Positions 43,519-53,677 are shown, counted from the first letter of the stretch. The stretch is DNA of 64,000 bases from Bordetella pertussis 18323 (GCF_000306945.1 NC_018518.1:124001-188000); one strand, 5' to 3'. The notes: generated by a model from the sequence alone, not told the origin. A program made the numbers and translations.

Positions 43519-44219
43519 ACAAAGCCAATGCAAACTCCGAAGAAAAGAGCGGGCGCCAGCAAACCGATTGCGATCAACCGGCCATTCAGCATGGCCTGGA
43601 TCGCATGATAGACGTCGTGGGTCGGACGCGCGTCCACGATGCCGGCAATGCGGGGTTCCAGGACAAATGTGAGCAGGACGGTCGCAACGCCGTTGATCAA
43701 TCCTGACAGTTGCGAAATCGTACTTCGATACTCGTGAAACACCAGCGCGAAAAAGTATGAAAGTAATACGCCCAGGCAATAGCAAAGGAAAACGATTGCG
43801 GCCAGCAGGGCGATGCGTTTTTTCGGCAGGCTGGCCGGTGCCTCCAGGGCGGTCCGGATTTCTTCAACGCGCAGTGGCGGCTGCCCCGCGCGCTTGCGCA
43901 CGGCATTGGTGAGCAGCGCGATCCAGGAGTAGCGCAGCCAGTAACCCAGCAGGGACAGCAGCGCCGCGCCAAACATGGCTGCCAGCCCCATCTGGAGATA
44001 GAGCGAGGTCGGGACCTGCTTGTCGACCAGGAAGCCCAGCAGCGGCATCAGGGCCAGGTAGAAGAAGCGGGTGACCGTGGTGGTGGCGTTCTGGATGGCA
44101 TAGCCGGTGACGGGCTTGCCCGCCATGCGCCCCGCGACGCGCGCGTAGTAGCTCAGATACTCGAGCAGATGGATGATCGAATAGCTGGCGATGACCAGCA
44201 GGGGTAGCAGGGTCATCAT
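43515..44219 (-). CDS. wlbI: Amj-like membrane protein (wlbI position)
   Basis: 234 residues, about six membrane helices. The start MMTLLPLLVIASYSIIHLLE, then YLSYYARVAGRMAGKPVTGYAIQNATTTVTRFFYLALMPLLGFLVDKQ, resembles Amj (DUF2837), the alternative lipid II flippase of Bacillus. In an LPS locus it could flip an undecaprenyl-linked trisaccharide; that is inference. Its ATG overlaps the wlbH stop by four bases. The natural TAG stop lies within the GCTAGA target of IS481 copy 5, so the protein is complete. Symbol by gene order. Confidence 0.7.
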   Translation of the reverse strand: MMTLLPLLVIASYSIIHLLEYLSYYARVAGRMAGKPVTGYAIQNATTTVTRFFYLALMPLLGFLVDKQVPTSLYLQMGLAAMFGAALLSLLGYWLRYSWIALLTNAVRKRAGQPPLRVEEIRTALEAPASLPKKRIALLAAIVFLCYCLGVLLSYFFALVFHEYRSTISQLSGLINGVATVLLTFVLEPRIAGIVDARPTHDVYHAIQAMLNGRLIAIGLLAPALFFGVCIGFV

Positions 44220-45388
44220 ACGGAGGCGGGCTGGGTCGCACGATAAAGCCTGGCTGTTTCGGTGTAGGCGTCCAGCATCATATCCAGGCTTTTGCTCCAG
44301 GTATATTCGCTGAGCACGCGGGCCCGCCCGGCGGCACCCAGGCGTTGACGCAACTCCGGGTTCAGGACCAGCTCCTGCAGCCTGTCGGCGGCGGCATGGG
44401 CGTCTTCACGCGCCACGATGTAGCCCGTCTTGCCGTCGACCACGACCTCGGCCGGGCCATCGGCATTGGACACCACGACCGGCAGGGCGCACGAGCAGGC
44501 TTCCAGGATGGCGACGCCGAAGCTGTCCATGCGGCTCAAGGCCACGTACACGTCCAGGGCGCGCAAGGCTTCGGGCACCTCGGCGTGCGGGATGCGTCCC
44601 TTGAATTCCACCTGATTCGCGATATGGGCGGCCTGGGCCTGCGCGCGCAGGCGCTGGAGCTGGCTGCCCGCGCCATAGATGCGCAACACCAGGCGCTCGG
44701 CCATCCCGGGCTGGCTGGCTGCCAGGGCCTGCCTGAGCAGCGCAAAGGCCTGGATCAGCGTGTCGATGCCGTAGTGGGTTTCCAGCGCCTTGACCGTGCC
44801 TATGACGATGGGGCCGTCCGCGGCCGGCGCCTGGACGGATTGGGCCGGTTGGAACAGCGCTTCGTCGATGCCGAACGGGGTAACGAAGATCGGGCGCCGC
44901 GTCAGGCCGCGCATTTCGCGCTGCATGGCGTGGCTGGTGGCCGCCAGGGCCGTCGCATGGTCGAGATTGCGCTGCAGCAATGCCTTGTGCCAGGTACTGG
45001 AGTTCGGAAACTCGTAAATGTCGCTACCCCACGCTGACAGCAGGACGGGGGAGAAACGGGCGCGGCGCGCTAACAGGCCGTAGCCGGTCGCATAGTGAAC
45101 GTTGAGCAGATCCGGGTCGATGCGTTTGAGCAGTGCCCGCAGGCGGGGCGCGGCCAGGAAGTAACCCAGCGGAGCGCGCCAGGGAAGCCGATACTGGACG
45201 ATGCGCTCGTCGTACAGCGAGAGATCGGGCGTTTCCAGCGAAAGCAGGTGTACCTGCAGGCCGCGCAGGGCCAATCCGTTTGCCCAGCGGATGGTATGGA
45301 TGCTACGTGCCGGTCCCAGCAAGGCTACCCTGGCAGGCGTGCGTTGCGCGAAGTCTGGCGACTGGCGAGAGGGTACGTTACTTAGCAA
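44216..45388 (-). CDS. wlbH: glycosyltransferase of the LPS trisaccharide
   Basis: 390 residues, GT-B fold family 4 type: N-terminal acceptor domain (ARVALLGPARSIHTIRWANGLALRG, DLLNVHYATGYGLLARR) and C-terminal donor domain (GIDEALFQP, IVIGTVKALETHYGIDTLIQAF, SRMDSFGVAILEACSCALPVVVSNADGPAEVV) with the EX7E-like region. It adds one of the three sugars of the B. pertussis distal trisaccharide. A 195-base AT-rich gap (45389-45583) separates it from wlbG, the only real gap in the locus, possibly a promoter. Confidence 0.85.
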   Translation of the reverse strand: MLSNVPSRQSPDFAQRTPARVALLGPARSIHTIRWANGLALRGLQVHLLSLETPDLSLYDERIVQYRLPWRAPLGYFLAAPRLRALLKRIDPDLLNVHYATGYGLLARRARFSPVLLSAWGSDIYEFPNSSTWHKALLQRNLDHATALAATSHAMQREMRGLTRRPIFVTPFGIDEALFQPAQSVQAPAADGPIVIGTVKALETHYGIDTLIQAFALLRQALAASQPGMAERLVLRIYGAGSQLQRLRAQAQAAHIANQVEFKGRIPHAEVPEALRALDVYVALSRMDSFGVAILEACSCALPVVVSNADGPAEVVVDGKTGYIVAREDAHAAADRLQELVLNPELRQRLGAAGRARVLSEYTWSKSLDMMLDAYTETARLYRATQPASV

Positions 45389-45583
45389 GATAAATCATCG
45401 AACCATCGTGGGTGCGCGCGACCGGGCGCATCCTGGGGACAGTCGGATGGCGGGAAAGCCGCGGCGTTGGTGCGCAAAGGCGCGACACTGCCGGGGCGCG
45501 CCATTGAGTGCGAGTCAAATTAACACAATCTCCAATGAGCGGCGTGTCTTACCCGTGGAGTAAGAGTATCAAATAGTTTCCGA

Positions 45584-46177
45584 TTATCTGGCAACGGCCA
45601 GCAGGGTATGGGCAATGATTTTCAGGTCACCCAAAAATGTCCGTGTTTGGACATATTCGGCCTGGATACGCAATTTTTCCGGAAGAATGATTTCGCGGTA
45701 TGTACGTTCGGGGTCGCTTGATTGTCCCAGGATCTCGTTTTCGTTGCGAAAGCGTATCGACGCGGGATCGGTGATTCCGGGGCGCACCGAAAGGACCAGG
45801 TCGCGCAACGCGTCCGGATACAGGACCACATAGCGGGGCACTTCGGGACGCGGGCCGACCAGGCTCATGCTGCCGGTAAAGACGTCGATCAACTGGACCA
45901 GCTCGTCCAGTTTCCACTTGCGGATCCATTTCCCGACACGGGTTATGCGAGGGTCGGCGCCCACCGTGATCTGCCCCGCCTGCGGGTCCTGCCGCACGCT
46001 CATGCTGCGCAGCTTGTGGATGCGAAATGGCACGCCGTCCTTGCCGACGCGTTCCTGGCGGAAAAACACCGGTCCCGGGCTGTCCAGCTTGATGGCGATG
46101 GCGATCAGGGCGAGCAGCGGCAGTAGCGCCAGCAGCCCCAGCCCCGAGCAAACGACGTCAAACAGCCGTTTGATCAT
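45584..46177 (-). CDS. wlbG: undecaprenyl-phosphate sugar phosphotransferase
   Basis: 197 residues, the short bacterial sugar transferase family (WcaJ/PglC type). One N-terminal membrane segment ([47 protein letters not shown]), then [41 protein letters not shown] and [13 protein letters not shown]. It starts the trisaccharide by loading the first sugar phosphate onto undecaprenyl phosphate. Its ATG overlaps the wlbF stop. Confidence 0.9.
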   Translation of the reverse strand: MIKRLFDVVCSGLGLLALLPLLALIAIAIKLDSPGPVFFRQERVGKDGVPFRIHKLRSMSVRQDPQAGQITVGADPRITRVGKWIRKWKLDELVQLIDVFTGSMSLVGPRPEVPRYVVLYPDALRDLVLSVRPGITDPASIRFRNENEILGQSSDPERTYREIILPEKLRIQAEYVQTRTFLGDLKIIAHTLLAVAR

Positions 46178-47361
46178 GGGCGCAGCAGTTGCCGTACCGA
46201 TGCGATGACGCGCTGTACATCGGCATCGGTCATGCGCGAGTAGATCGGCAGGCTGGCCATGCCTTCGAATGCGGCCTGGGAATGGGGGTACATGTCAGGC
46301 GTCAGGCCATATCGGTCGCGCCAATAGGGCTGCAGGTGCAACGGCACGTAGTGCACGCTGCAGCCGATGCCGTTCTCGGTCATGCGCACGATGAAGTCGT
46401 CGCACTTGAGCGGCGCCTGCGGATGGATGCGGATGGCGTACAGGTGCCAGGAATGCTCGTCGTCATCGCGGTGGGCCACGCGTTCGACGCCCGGCGTGCG
46501 GCCAGGGCCGGGGGGCAGTGTCAGCGGCAGATCGGCGAAGGCCTGGTCATAGGCCGCGGCGATCTGTGCGCGCCGGTCGCGCATTTGCTGCACGCGCTGC
46601 AACTGGACGCGGCCCATCGCGGCGGCCGTGTCGGTCATGTTGTACTTGAAGCCGGGGGCGACGATTTCGTAGTACCACGCCGGCTTCTTCGAGGTGAAGC
46701 GATCGAAGGCGTCGCGGTCGATGCCATGCAGCCGCATGACACGGCAGCGCTTGGCGAGGGCGGGGTCGCGCGTGACCACCATGCCCCCTTCGCCGGTGGC
46801 CAGCGTCTTGGTGGCGTAAAAGCTGTAGACGGTCAGGTCGCTTTCCAGGCTGCCGATACGCCGGCCTTGCCAGGAGGCGGGCAGCGCGTGGGCGGCGTCC
46901 TCGATGACTTTCAGGCCGTGCTTGCGGGCGATCTCCAGGATGCTGTCCATGTCGCAGGACAGGCCGCCGTAGTGCACCGGCACGATTGCGCGGGTGCGCG
47001 GCGTGATGGCGCGTTCGATGGCGGCGGGCGAGATGCACAGCGTGGCCGGGTCGATATCGACCAGGACCGGTTCGGCGCCCAGGTAGCGGGCGACTTCGGC
47101 GCTGGCGGTGAATGTGTGGGTGGTGGTGATGACTTCGTCGCCCGGGCCGACCCCTATGGCTTCCAGGGCCAGGTGCAGGCCGGCGGTGGCCGAATTGACG
47201 GCCACGGCCTCCACGTCGGCGCCGATGTAGGCCGCGAATTCGCGTTCGAACTCGCGGGCGTTGGGGCCGGTGGTCAGCCAGCCCGAACGCATGGATTCGG
47301 TGACCGCTTGGATTTCGGCCTCGCCGATATCGGGCAGGGCAAAGGGCAGGAAGTCGCTCAT
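46174..47361 (-). CDS. wlbF: PLP-dependent sugar aminotransferase
   Basis: 395 residues, DegT/DnrJ/EryC1 family, start [20 protein letters not shown] Lys lies in [17 protein letters not shown]; also [29 protein letters not shown] and [13 protein letters not shown]. It transfers an amino group from glutamate to a 4-keto sugar nucleotide, most likely the product of WlbL, to make the 4-amino-FucNAc precursor. Upstream extension of the frame is not used. Confidence 0.88.
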   Translation of the reverse strand: MSDFLPFALPDIGEAEIQAVTESMRSGWLTTGPNAREFEREFAAYIGADVEAVAVNSATAGLHLALEAIGVGPGDEVITTTHTFTASAEVARYLGAEPVLVDIDPATLCISPAAIERAITPRTRAIVPVHYGGLSCDMDSILEIARKHGLKVIEDAAHALPASWQGRRIGSLESDLTVYSFYATKTLATGEGGMVVTRDPALAKRCRVMRLHGIDRDAFDRFTSKKPAWYYEIVAPGFKYNMTDTAAAMGRVQLQRVQQMRDRRAQIAAAYDQAFADLPLTLPPGPGRTPGVERVAHRDDDEHSWHLYAIRIHPQAPLKCDDFIVRMTENGIGCSVHYVPLHLQPYWRDRYGLTPDMYPHSQAAFEGMASLPIYSRMTDADVQRVIASVRQLLRP

Positions 47362-47423
47362 GGTGCTGGATCGCTGTAGAAGTGAGAGGCGCGCCGCCGG
47401 CGGCACCGGCCAATTCTCGCAGA

Positions 47424-48683
47424 TTAGCGCGAGGCTGCGCGCCGTGGCGTGACAGATTGCACGGCGTCGAGGAATTGCTGCGCCAGCACCGGGTAGTCGT
47501 GGCGGGCGAGCACGTAGTCACGGCCGCGCCGGCCCATGGCCTGGCGCTCGGCGGCGGGCAGGGTGCGCAGGCCGTGCAGGGCCGCGGCCAGGGCGGCCGG
47601 ATCTTCCGCCGGCACGGACACGCCGCAACGGGCGTCGGCCACGATATCGTTGCCGCTTTCGATCGATTGCACTACCGGGCAGGCCGACAGCATGTAGTCG
47701 AACAGCTTGTTGGGGCTGACGCCGAACTGGAACAGCGGGCTGCGCCTCAGGCCGATATAGGCCGCGTCGATGTCGGCCATCACGGCCTGCACGGCGGGGC
47801 GAGGCACCGGATCGGCGAAGGCGATGTGGCGCAGGCCGAGCTGGCCGGCCAGGCGCTTGAGCTCCGGTTTGTCGGGGCCATCGCCCAGCAGCAAGAGGCC
47901 GATGGGTTGGTCGCGCAGCCGCGCCATCGCCTGCAACAGCATGTCCAGCGCATTGGCGTGGCCGTGCGTGCCGGCGTAGGCAAGCACGAAATCGCATTGT
48001 TCGCGCAATTGGCGGATCTGCGCGCGTACCCGCAGATAGTCGGGGTTATCGAAGTCGGGCGAACTGTATTCCGTCACCGGCACGCCGTTGGGCACGTGCG
48101 CATACCGCCGCGGGTCCAGCCCGCGCTCGCGCATGTAGGGCAGGGCGCATGGCAGCATGGAAACGGTCAGGTCGGCGTGCCGGTACGCGTAGTCTTCCGC
48201 GTATTGCATCGACGCGATCATCGGATGCCAGGCCTTGAAGCCGCCCAGCAGCCTGGGCGTCAGCGGCCACAGGTCGTGCACTTCGAACACCAGGCGGGCG
48301 CCGGTCTGGCGGGCCAGGCGTGCCGCGGGCAGGACGTCGTAGGGATGCGTGGACGAGGCAATGACGATATCCGGCCGCCAGCCGCCAAGGTCGCGGCGCA
48401 GCCCATACAGGCGCGCGCTGAACTGCAGCATATTGAGCAGGCGGCGCGCGCCGTTGCCTTGGTACGGCAACGTGGCATACCAGAGATACTCGATGCCATC
48501 GACGTTCTCGCGCGTCAGCCGGCCGCCTGCCTGGGGGGCGCGCGCCCGGATGTGCGAGATCGTGCTGGCCGCCACTTTTACCTGATGCCCATGCCCGATC
48601 CATTCGCGGCCGAAGTAATACGGCCGGAACTCCATGCCATAGCGGGGCGAGCCTGCGTAATGGTTGATCAGCAGGATGTTCAT
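47424..48683 (-). CDS. wlbE: glycosyltransferase of the LPS trisaccharide
   Basis: 419 residues, start [31 protein letters not shown] family 4 layout: [35 protein letters not shown] in the first domain and [29 protein letters not shown] and [17 protein letters not shown] in the second. Family relatives (WbuB-like) transfer N-acetylated sugars. It lies 23 bases after wlbD. Confidence 0.86.
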   Translation of the reverse strand: MNILLINHYAGSPRYGMEFRPYYFGREWIGHGHQVKVAASTISHIRARAPQAGGRLTRENVDGIEYLWYATLPYQGNGARRLLNMLQFSARLYGLRRDLGGWRPDIVIASSTHPYDVLPAARLARQTGARLVFEVHDLWPLTPRLLGGFKAWHPMIASMQYAEDYAYRHADLTVSMLPCALPYMRERGLDPRRYAHVPNGVPVTEYSSPDFDNPDYLRVRAQIRQLREQCDFVLAYAGTHGHANALDMLLQAMARLRDQPIGLLLLGDGPDKPELKRLAGQLGLRHIAFADPVPRPAVQAVMADIDAAYIGLRRSPLFQFGVSPNKLFDYMLSACPVVQSIESGNDIVADARCGVSVPAEDPAALAAALHGLRTLPAAERQAMGRRGRDYVLARHDYPVLAQQFLDAVQSVTPRRAASR

Positions 48684-48706
48684 GGCGGTGCGTGTACTAC
48701 GGTGGA

Positions 48707-49795
48707 TCAGTGGGCGGCCAGGGCGTCCACGATGCGCCGTGCGGCCTGGCCGTCGCCGTAGGGCTGCACGTCGCGCGGCTGTTCGCGCAACGCGTCCTGG
48801 ACGGCTTGCGCGACAACGGCGCTGGACACCGGCGGCGCCAGGCGATTCCAGCCGGCGTCGACCAGCTCGGTCCATTCGGTTTCGTCGCGCAGCGTGACGC
48901 AGGGGATGCGATGGAAAAACGCTTCCTTCTGCACGCCGCCGGAGTCGGTGGCGATGAGGGCGGCGTATTTCTCCAGCTGCACCATGTCCAGGTAGCCGAC
49001 CGGTTCGAGCAAGGTGACGGTGGACGCCAGCTCGTCGAGCAGTCCCAGGCGGGCCAGGATGCCCCACGTGCGCGGGTGCAGCGGCCAGACGACCTGGCGC
49101 TCGGCGGCCAACGCCTGCAGCGCGCGCACGATGGTCGTCAGGCGTTGCGCGTCGTCGGTATTTTCCGCGCGATGGATCGTGGCCAGCACATAGCCGCCCG
49201 GCTTCAGGCCATGGGCCGCCAGGGCCCGGCCTTCGGCGGTGACCCGCGCGCCGTGGTGCAGCGCGACGTCGTACATGACATCGCCGACCTGCACGACCTT
49301 CTCGCCCGACTGGCCTTCGGCGGCCAGGTGGCGCGTGGCGCTGTCGGTAGGCGTGAACAGCCAGCGCGAAATGCGGTCGGTCAGGATGCGGTTCACTTCC
49401 TCGGGCATGCGCAGGTTGAACGAACGCAGGCCGGCCTCCACGTGGGCGACCGGAATATGCAGCTTGACCGCCGCCAGCGCGCCGGCCAGGGTCGAATTGG
49501 TGTCGCCGTAGACCAGCACCACGTCCGGCTTTTCCGCCTGCATCACCTGTTCGAGCGCGACCAGCATGCGGCCGGTCATGTCGCCGTGGCCGCCGCCGTG
49601 GATGTCGAGCTGGTGGGCGGGCGTCTGCATGCCCAGTTCGTCGAAGAAGACGTCGGACATGTTGGCGTCGAAATGCTGGCCCGTGTGGACCACGACTTCC
49701 GTCAGTTCCGGGTGCTGGGCAATGGCGGCGGAGACGACGCTCGCCTTGATGAATTGCGGGCGAGCGCCCAGTACGGTCAGTATCTTCTTCGGCAT
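48707..49795 (-). CDS. wlbD: UDP-GlcNAc3NAcA 2-epimerase
   Basis: 362 residues of the non-hydrolysing UDP-GlcNAc 2-epimerase family: MPKKILTVLGARPQFIKASVVSAAI, VVHTGQHFDANMSDVFFDELG, VLVYGDTNSTLAGALAAVKLHIPVAHVEAGLRSFN and IATDSGGVQKEAFF. Comparable to WbpI; it makes UDP-ManNAc3NAcA from the product of WlbA, C and B. It starts seven bases after the wlbC stop. Confidence 0.9.
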   Translation of the reverse strand: MPKKILTVLGARPQFIKASVVSAAIAQHPELTEVVVHTGQHFDANMSDVFFDELGMQTPAHQLDIHGGGHGDMTGRMLVALEQVMQAEKPDVVLVYGDTNSTLAGALAAVKLHIPVAHVEAGLRSFNLRMPEEVNRILTDRISRWLFTPTDSATRHLAAEGQSGEKVVQVGDVMYDVALHHGARVTAEGRALAAHGLKPGGYVLATIHRAENTDDAQRLTTIVRALQALAAERQVVWPLHPRTWGILARLGLLDELASTVTLLEPVGYLDMVQLEKYAALIATDSGGVQKEAFFHRIPCVTLRDETEWTELVDAGWNRLAPPVSSAVVAQAVQDALREQPRDVQPYGDGQAARRIVDALAAH

Positions 49796-49802
49796 GACGA
49801 AA

Positions 49803-50903
49803 TCAGTTCAGGGCCTGGCGCAACGCGGCGACGATCTTGTCCTGGGTGGCTTCGTCCAGATCCGGGTGCATCGGCAGGCTCATGACGCGCGCGGCCAGGT
49901 CGTCGGAAACCGGCGTGGCGCCGGCGCCCTCGGCGTATTGCTCATAGGCCGGCTGCGCGTGGATGGGGCGCGGATAGTGCACGGCGGTGGGAATGCCGGC
50001 CTCCTTCAGCTGGGCGATGACGGCTTCGCGGTTGGGCACCATGACGGTGAACTGGGCCCAGACGCTGTCGCGGTCGGGGCGCACGGTTACGGTACATGCG
50101 CCGCCGGGCAAATCGGCCAGCAGTTGCTGGTAGCGCGCGCCGATCTTGATGCGTTGGGCGATTTCCCAATCGAAACGCTCCAGCTTGCCCAGCACCACGG
50201 CGCATTGCAGCGTGTCCATGCGGCCGCCCACGCCGATGCGGGCGTGGTAGTAGCGGCCCGATTGGCCGTGCACGCGGATTTCGCGCATGGCTTGCGCCAG
50301 CTCGTCGTCGTTGGTGAACAGCGCGCCGCCGTCGCCGTAGCAGCCCAGCGGCTTGCTCGGGAAGAAGCTGGTGCAGCCGATGGTCGACAGGTTGCAGCTC
50401 TTGCGGCCCTTGTAGGTGGCGCCGAAGCTCTGCGCGGCGTCTTCGATGACCGGCAGGCCGTGCCTGGCCGCGACGGCGTTGACTTCGTCCATGTCGCCGC
50501 ATTGGCCGTACAGCGACACCGGGATGATGGCCTTGGTGCGCGGGGTGATCTTCGCTTCGATCTCGGACACCTTGATGTTGCAGGTATCCGGTTCGACGTC
50601 GACGAACACGGGCTTGGCGCCCAGCAGCGCGATGACTTCAGCGGTGGCCACGAAGGTGAACGAGGTGGTGATGACTTCGTCGCCGGCCTTCACGCCCAGC
50701 GCCATCAGCGAGATCAGCAGCGCCTCGGTGCCCGAGGCCACGGTGATGCAGTGCTTGGCGCCGGTGTAGGCGCACAAGGCGGCCTCCAGTTCCTTGACTT
50801 CCGGGCCCATGATGAACTGGCCGTGGTCCAGCACGGCCTGGATGCGCGGGTTGATGGTGTCGCGCAGCGCTTGGTATTGGGTTTTCAGGTCAATGAATTG
50901 CAT
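49803..50903 (-). CDS. wlbC: PLP-dependent aminotransferase (WbpE-like)
   Basis: 366 residues, DegT/DnrJ/EryC1 family. PLP Lys is in TSFFPSKPLGCYGDGGALF; CITVASGTEALLISLMALGVKAGDEV and EDAAQSFGATYKGRKSC are also visible. It aminates C3 of the 3-keto sugar made by WlbA. It begins three bases after the wlbB stop. Confidence 0.9.
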   Translation of the reverse strand: MQFIDLKTQYQALRDTINPRIQAVLDHGQFIMGPEVKELEAALCAYTGAKHCITVASGTEALLISLMALGVKAGDEVITTSFTFVATAEVIALLGAKPVFVDVEPDTCNIKVSEIEAKITPRTKAIIPVSLYGQCGDMDEVNAVAARHGLPVIEDAAQSFGATYKGRKSCNLSTIGCTSFFPSKPLGCYGDGGALFTNDDELAQAMREIRVHGQSGRYYHARIGVGGRMDTLQCAVVLGKLERFDWEIAQRIKIGARYQQLLADLPGGACTVTVRPDRDSVWAQFTVMVPNREAVIAQLKEAGIPTAVHYPRPIHAQPAYEQYAEGAGATPVSDDLAARVMSLPMHPDLDEATQDKIVAALRQALN

Positions 50904-50906
50904 GTC

Positions 50907-51482
50907 TCACTCGCCCAGTCGGCAGACGCCGTTTTCCAGGATATAAAGGTCGCCCGTATGGGGGCAGCGCGCCTGGCCGTTGCCGGCCAGGGGCAGGTCG
51001 AGCTGTTCGCCGTGGCGGCTCATCCAGCCGATCTGGCGCGCCGGCACACCGACCACCAGTGCGAAATCGGGGACGTCCTTGTTGACGACCGCGCCGGCGC
51101 CGACAAAGGCGTAGCGGCCCACTGTCGCGCCGCAGACGATGGTGCAGTTGGCGCCCAGCGTGGCGCCCTGGCGCACCAGCGTGTCGCGGTATTCGTTCTT
51201 GCGTTCGATGGCCGCGCGCGGGTTGTAGACGTTGGTGAACACCATGCTCGGACCGCAGAACACGTCGTCCTCCAGGAAAACGTTGTCGTACACCGACACG
51301 TTGTTCTGGATTTTCACGCGGTCGCCGATCCGCACACGGTTGCCGACGAAGACGTTCTGCCCCAGCGAGCAGCCTGCGCCGATCTCGGCGCCGCCGCAGA
51401 TGTGGACCCAGTGCCAGATGCGGCTGTTGGCGCCGATGCGGGCGCCTTCATCGACAATGGCGGTCGGATGGATGGTGGTCAT
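50907..51482 (-). CDS. wlbB: sugar N-acetyltransferase (WbpD-like)
   Basis: 191 residues built from hexapeptide repeats of a left-handed beta-helix ([57 protein letters not shown]). It acetylates the 3-amino group of UDP-GlcNAc3NA using acetyl-CoA, probably as a trimer. Three bases after wlbA. Confidence 0.9.
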   Translation of the reverse strand: MTTIHPTAIVDEGARIGANSRIWHWVHICGGAEIGAGCSLGQNVFVGNRVRIGDRVKIQNNVSVYDNVFLEDDVFCGPSMVFTNVYNPRAAIERKNEYRDTLVRQGATLGANCTIVCGATVGRYAFVGAGAVVNKDVPDFALVVGVPARQIGWMSRHGEQLDLPLAGNGQARCPHTGDLYILENGVCRLGE

Positions 51483-51485
51483 GCG

Positions 51486-52538
51486 TCAGTCCAGCGGCAG
51501 GGGGATGCGCACGCCGTCGCGCGCGGAGCGGTAGATGGCGGTCAGCAGGGCCAGCGATTGCAGGCCTTCGCGGCCGTCGGTTTCGGGTTCGCAGTCGCCG
51601 CGCAGGCAATTGATGACATTGTCGTAGTACAGCGGGTGCCCGAAACCGTAGACCGACGTGGTTTCGTAATTGGCTTCGCGGATCTTGTCGTCATCCGGAT
51701 GCGGTTCGGCAAACTTCCATTCGTCGATGCGGTTGACCGCAACGCCGCCCACGCGAACCGTCCCCTTTTCACCGAGAATGGTGATGGAGCCTTCCAGGTT
51801 CTGCGGATAGGTCAGCATGGTGACGTTGATCGAGCCCATCGCGCCGTGGCGCCAGCGCAGCGCCGCCACGCCGGTGTCCTCGGCTTCGATGCGGCGCGCC
51901 AGCGTGGCCGTGTAGGCGTAGACGCTTTCGACCGGGCCGACCAGCCAGTCCAGCAGGTCCACGTAGTGGCTGGCCTGGTTCATGAATGCGCCGCCGTCCC
52001 ATTCCCACTTGCCGCGCCAGCGGGCGGCGTCGTAATACTCCTGCGGCCGGGTCCAGAAGACGTTGACCGTCACCATGTAGATACGGCCGAAGCGGCCCTG
52101 CTCGATGGCCTTCTTGACCAGTTGCAGGGTGGCGTTGCGGCGGTTCTGCTTGACCACGAACAGGCGCACCCCGGCTTCGTCACAGGCCTTGACCATGCGC
52201 TTGCCGTCTTCCCAGCGGGTAGCCATGGGCTTCTCGCTGACCACGTGGCGACCGGCCTGGGCCACTTCGATGGCTTGCCAGGGGTGCAGGCCGGACGGGG
52301 TGGCCAGCACCAGCGCGTCGGCATTGCCTTGCGCCAGCATGTCGCTGAGCGAGGAGAACGGCCGCGCCCCGGTGGCCGCCTCGGCAGCCTGCAGCGCCTC
52401 GGGGTTGGTATCGCAGATTTCGACCAGCTCGGCGCGGTCGCCGTGCTGCGCGATCGCGCCGATATGGTTCTTGGAAATGCGGCCGCAACCAACTAAGCCG
52501 AAACGGATTTTTCGATCGGTGATGGGAAGTGAGCTCAT
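51486..52538 (-). CDS. wlbA: sugar-nucleotide C3 dehydrogenase
   Basis: 350 residues, Gfo/Idh/MocA family. N-terminal NAD motif IRFGLVGCGRISKNHIGAI, the catalytic region VVSEKPMATRW, and KWEWDGGAFMNQASHYVDLLDWL. It oxidises UDP-GlcNAcA at C3, the first step towards the diacetamido-uronic acid of the trisaccharide. The ATG at 52538 (MSSLPITDRK) is the first with the family N terminus. First gene of the wlb operon, divergent from waaC. Confidence 0.92.
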   Translation of the reverse strand: MSSLPITDRKIRFGLVGCGRISKNHIGAIAQHGDRAELVEICDTNPEALQAAEAATGARPFSSLSDMLAQGNADALVLATPSGLHPWQAIEVAQAGRHVVSEKPMATRWEDGKRMVKACDEAGVRLFVVKQNRRNATLQLVKKAIEQGRFGRIYMVTVNVFWTRPQEYYDAARWRGKWEWDGGAFMNQASHYVDLLDWLVGPVESVYAYTATLARRIEAEDTGVAALRWRHGAMGSINVTMLTYPQNLEGSITILGEKGTVRVGGVAVNRIDEWKFAEPHPDDDKIREANYETTSVYGFGHPLYYDNVINCLRGDCEPETDGREGLQSLALLTAIYRSARDGVRIPLPLD

Positions 52539-52627
52539 GAACGCCGAGGGATTGAGGTAAATTGCCGAAATTCTTCTTATGCCGCCCCGGACAGCAGCGG
52601 GCGAAAATAAGCGGCAATAATACCGCG

Positions 52628-52642
52628 AATCCCGTAGGGATT
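52628..52642. promoter_or_regulatory. palindrome in the wlbA-waaC divergent region
   Basis: AATCCCGTAGGGATT, perfect 6+6 inverted repeat with centre GTA, 26 bases before the waaC ATG. The AT-rich stretch just before it (AATAATA near 52615) could hold a -10. Possible operator for one or both operons. Confidence 0.4.
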
Positions 52643-52668
52643 TTCCTGACAAATCTCGTTGGTTATTG

Positions 52669-53676
52669 ATGCCAAATCGTATTCTCATCGTTCGCACCTC
52701 GTCGCTTGGCGATTTGGTGCATATGCTGCCTGCTATTTCCGATATCGCCCGATACGTTCCCGATACCCAGATTGACTGGGTTGCGGAAGAGGCTTTTGCC
52801 GATATCCCGAAATGGCATCCGGCGGTCAATGAGGTGATCAAGGTGGCACACCGGCGCTGGCGCAAGGCCTGGTGGTCCGAGCCGGTGCGCCAGGAACGCC
52901 GCGCGCTGGCCGAGCGCCTGCGCTCGGTGTCCTACGATGTCGTGCTGGATATGCAGGGGCTGCTGAAATCGGCCTGGCTGGTGCGGCAGACCCGCGGGGT
53001 GCGCCACGGCCTGGACTGGCGCTCCGCGCGCGAGCCGTTGGCGTCGCTGTTTTACAACGTCCGGCACCGGGTGGAGTTCTGGCAGCCGGCCGTGGTACGC
53101 CAGCGCAAGCTGGCCGCGTTGACCTTTGGCTACAACTACGCGGGATCGCCCGATTTCGGATTGCAGGCATTCGGCCGGGCCGCGCAGGCCGACGATGCGC
53201 CGGCCGATCCGGGCCGCCGCATGCTGCACCTGGCGGCCGACCGGGGTTATGCGGTGATCATGCCGTCGGCCAGCCGCGACGACAAACTGTGGCCCGAGGA
53301 CGATTGGCGCGCCGTATTCCGGCGGCTGCAGGATGCCGGCTGCGCCCTGCGCCTGCTGGCCGGCAACGAGCAGGAGGCCGAGCGCGCCCGCGTGCTGGTT
53401 GCCGGCATGGAGGGCGTGGAAGTGCTGCCGCGCATGGATTTGACGTCGGTGGCGCAGGTGCTGGCCGGCGCCCGCCTGATGGTGGGGCTGGACAGCGGCC
53501 TGACGCATCTGTCGGCGGCGCTGGGCCGTCCGACCATCGGCATCTATCGTGCCTCGACGCCGGTGCGTACGCCGCTGGTGGGGCCCAGCTATACGGCCAG
53601 CCTGGGCGACCGTGGCGCCTCGCCATCGCGCGAGGCCGTGCTGGCCTCGGTCGAGCAGGCCCTGGCGGCGGCCTGA
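52669..53676 (+). CDS. waaC: lipopolysaccharide heptosyltransferase I
   Basis: 335 residues, GT9 family. RILIVRTSSLGDLVHMLPAISDIARYVPDTQIDWVAEEAFADIP is the diagnostic N terminus; the C-terminal half has GLDSGLTHLSAALGRPTIGIY. It adds the first heptose to Kdo2-lipid A in the cytoplasm. A TTG directly before the ATG is not needed as start. It is followed by waaA with one base between stop and start. Confidence 0.93.
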   Translation: MPNRILIVRTSSLGDLVHMLPAISDIARYVPDTQIDWVAEEAFADIPKWHPAVNEVIKVAHRRWRKAWWSEPVRQERRALAERLRSVSYDVVLDMQGLLKSAWLVRQTRGVRHGLDWRSAREPLASLFYNVRHRVEFWQPAVVRQRKLAALTFGYNYAGSPDFGLQAFGRAAQADDAPADPGRRMLHLAADRGYAVIMPSASRDDKLWPEDDWRAVFRRLQDAGCALRLLAGNEQEAERARVLVAGMEGVEVLPRMDLTSVAQVLAGARLMVGLDSGLTHLSAALGRPTIGIYRASTPVRTPLVGPSYTASLGDRGASPSREAVLASVEQALAAA

Positions 53677-53677
53677 C

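Noticed and set aside
49566..52496. Open frame of 976 codons on the plus strand
   Set aside because: Antisense to wlbA-wlbD, which are unmistakable enzymes. The plus reading has no recognisable motifs.
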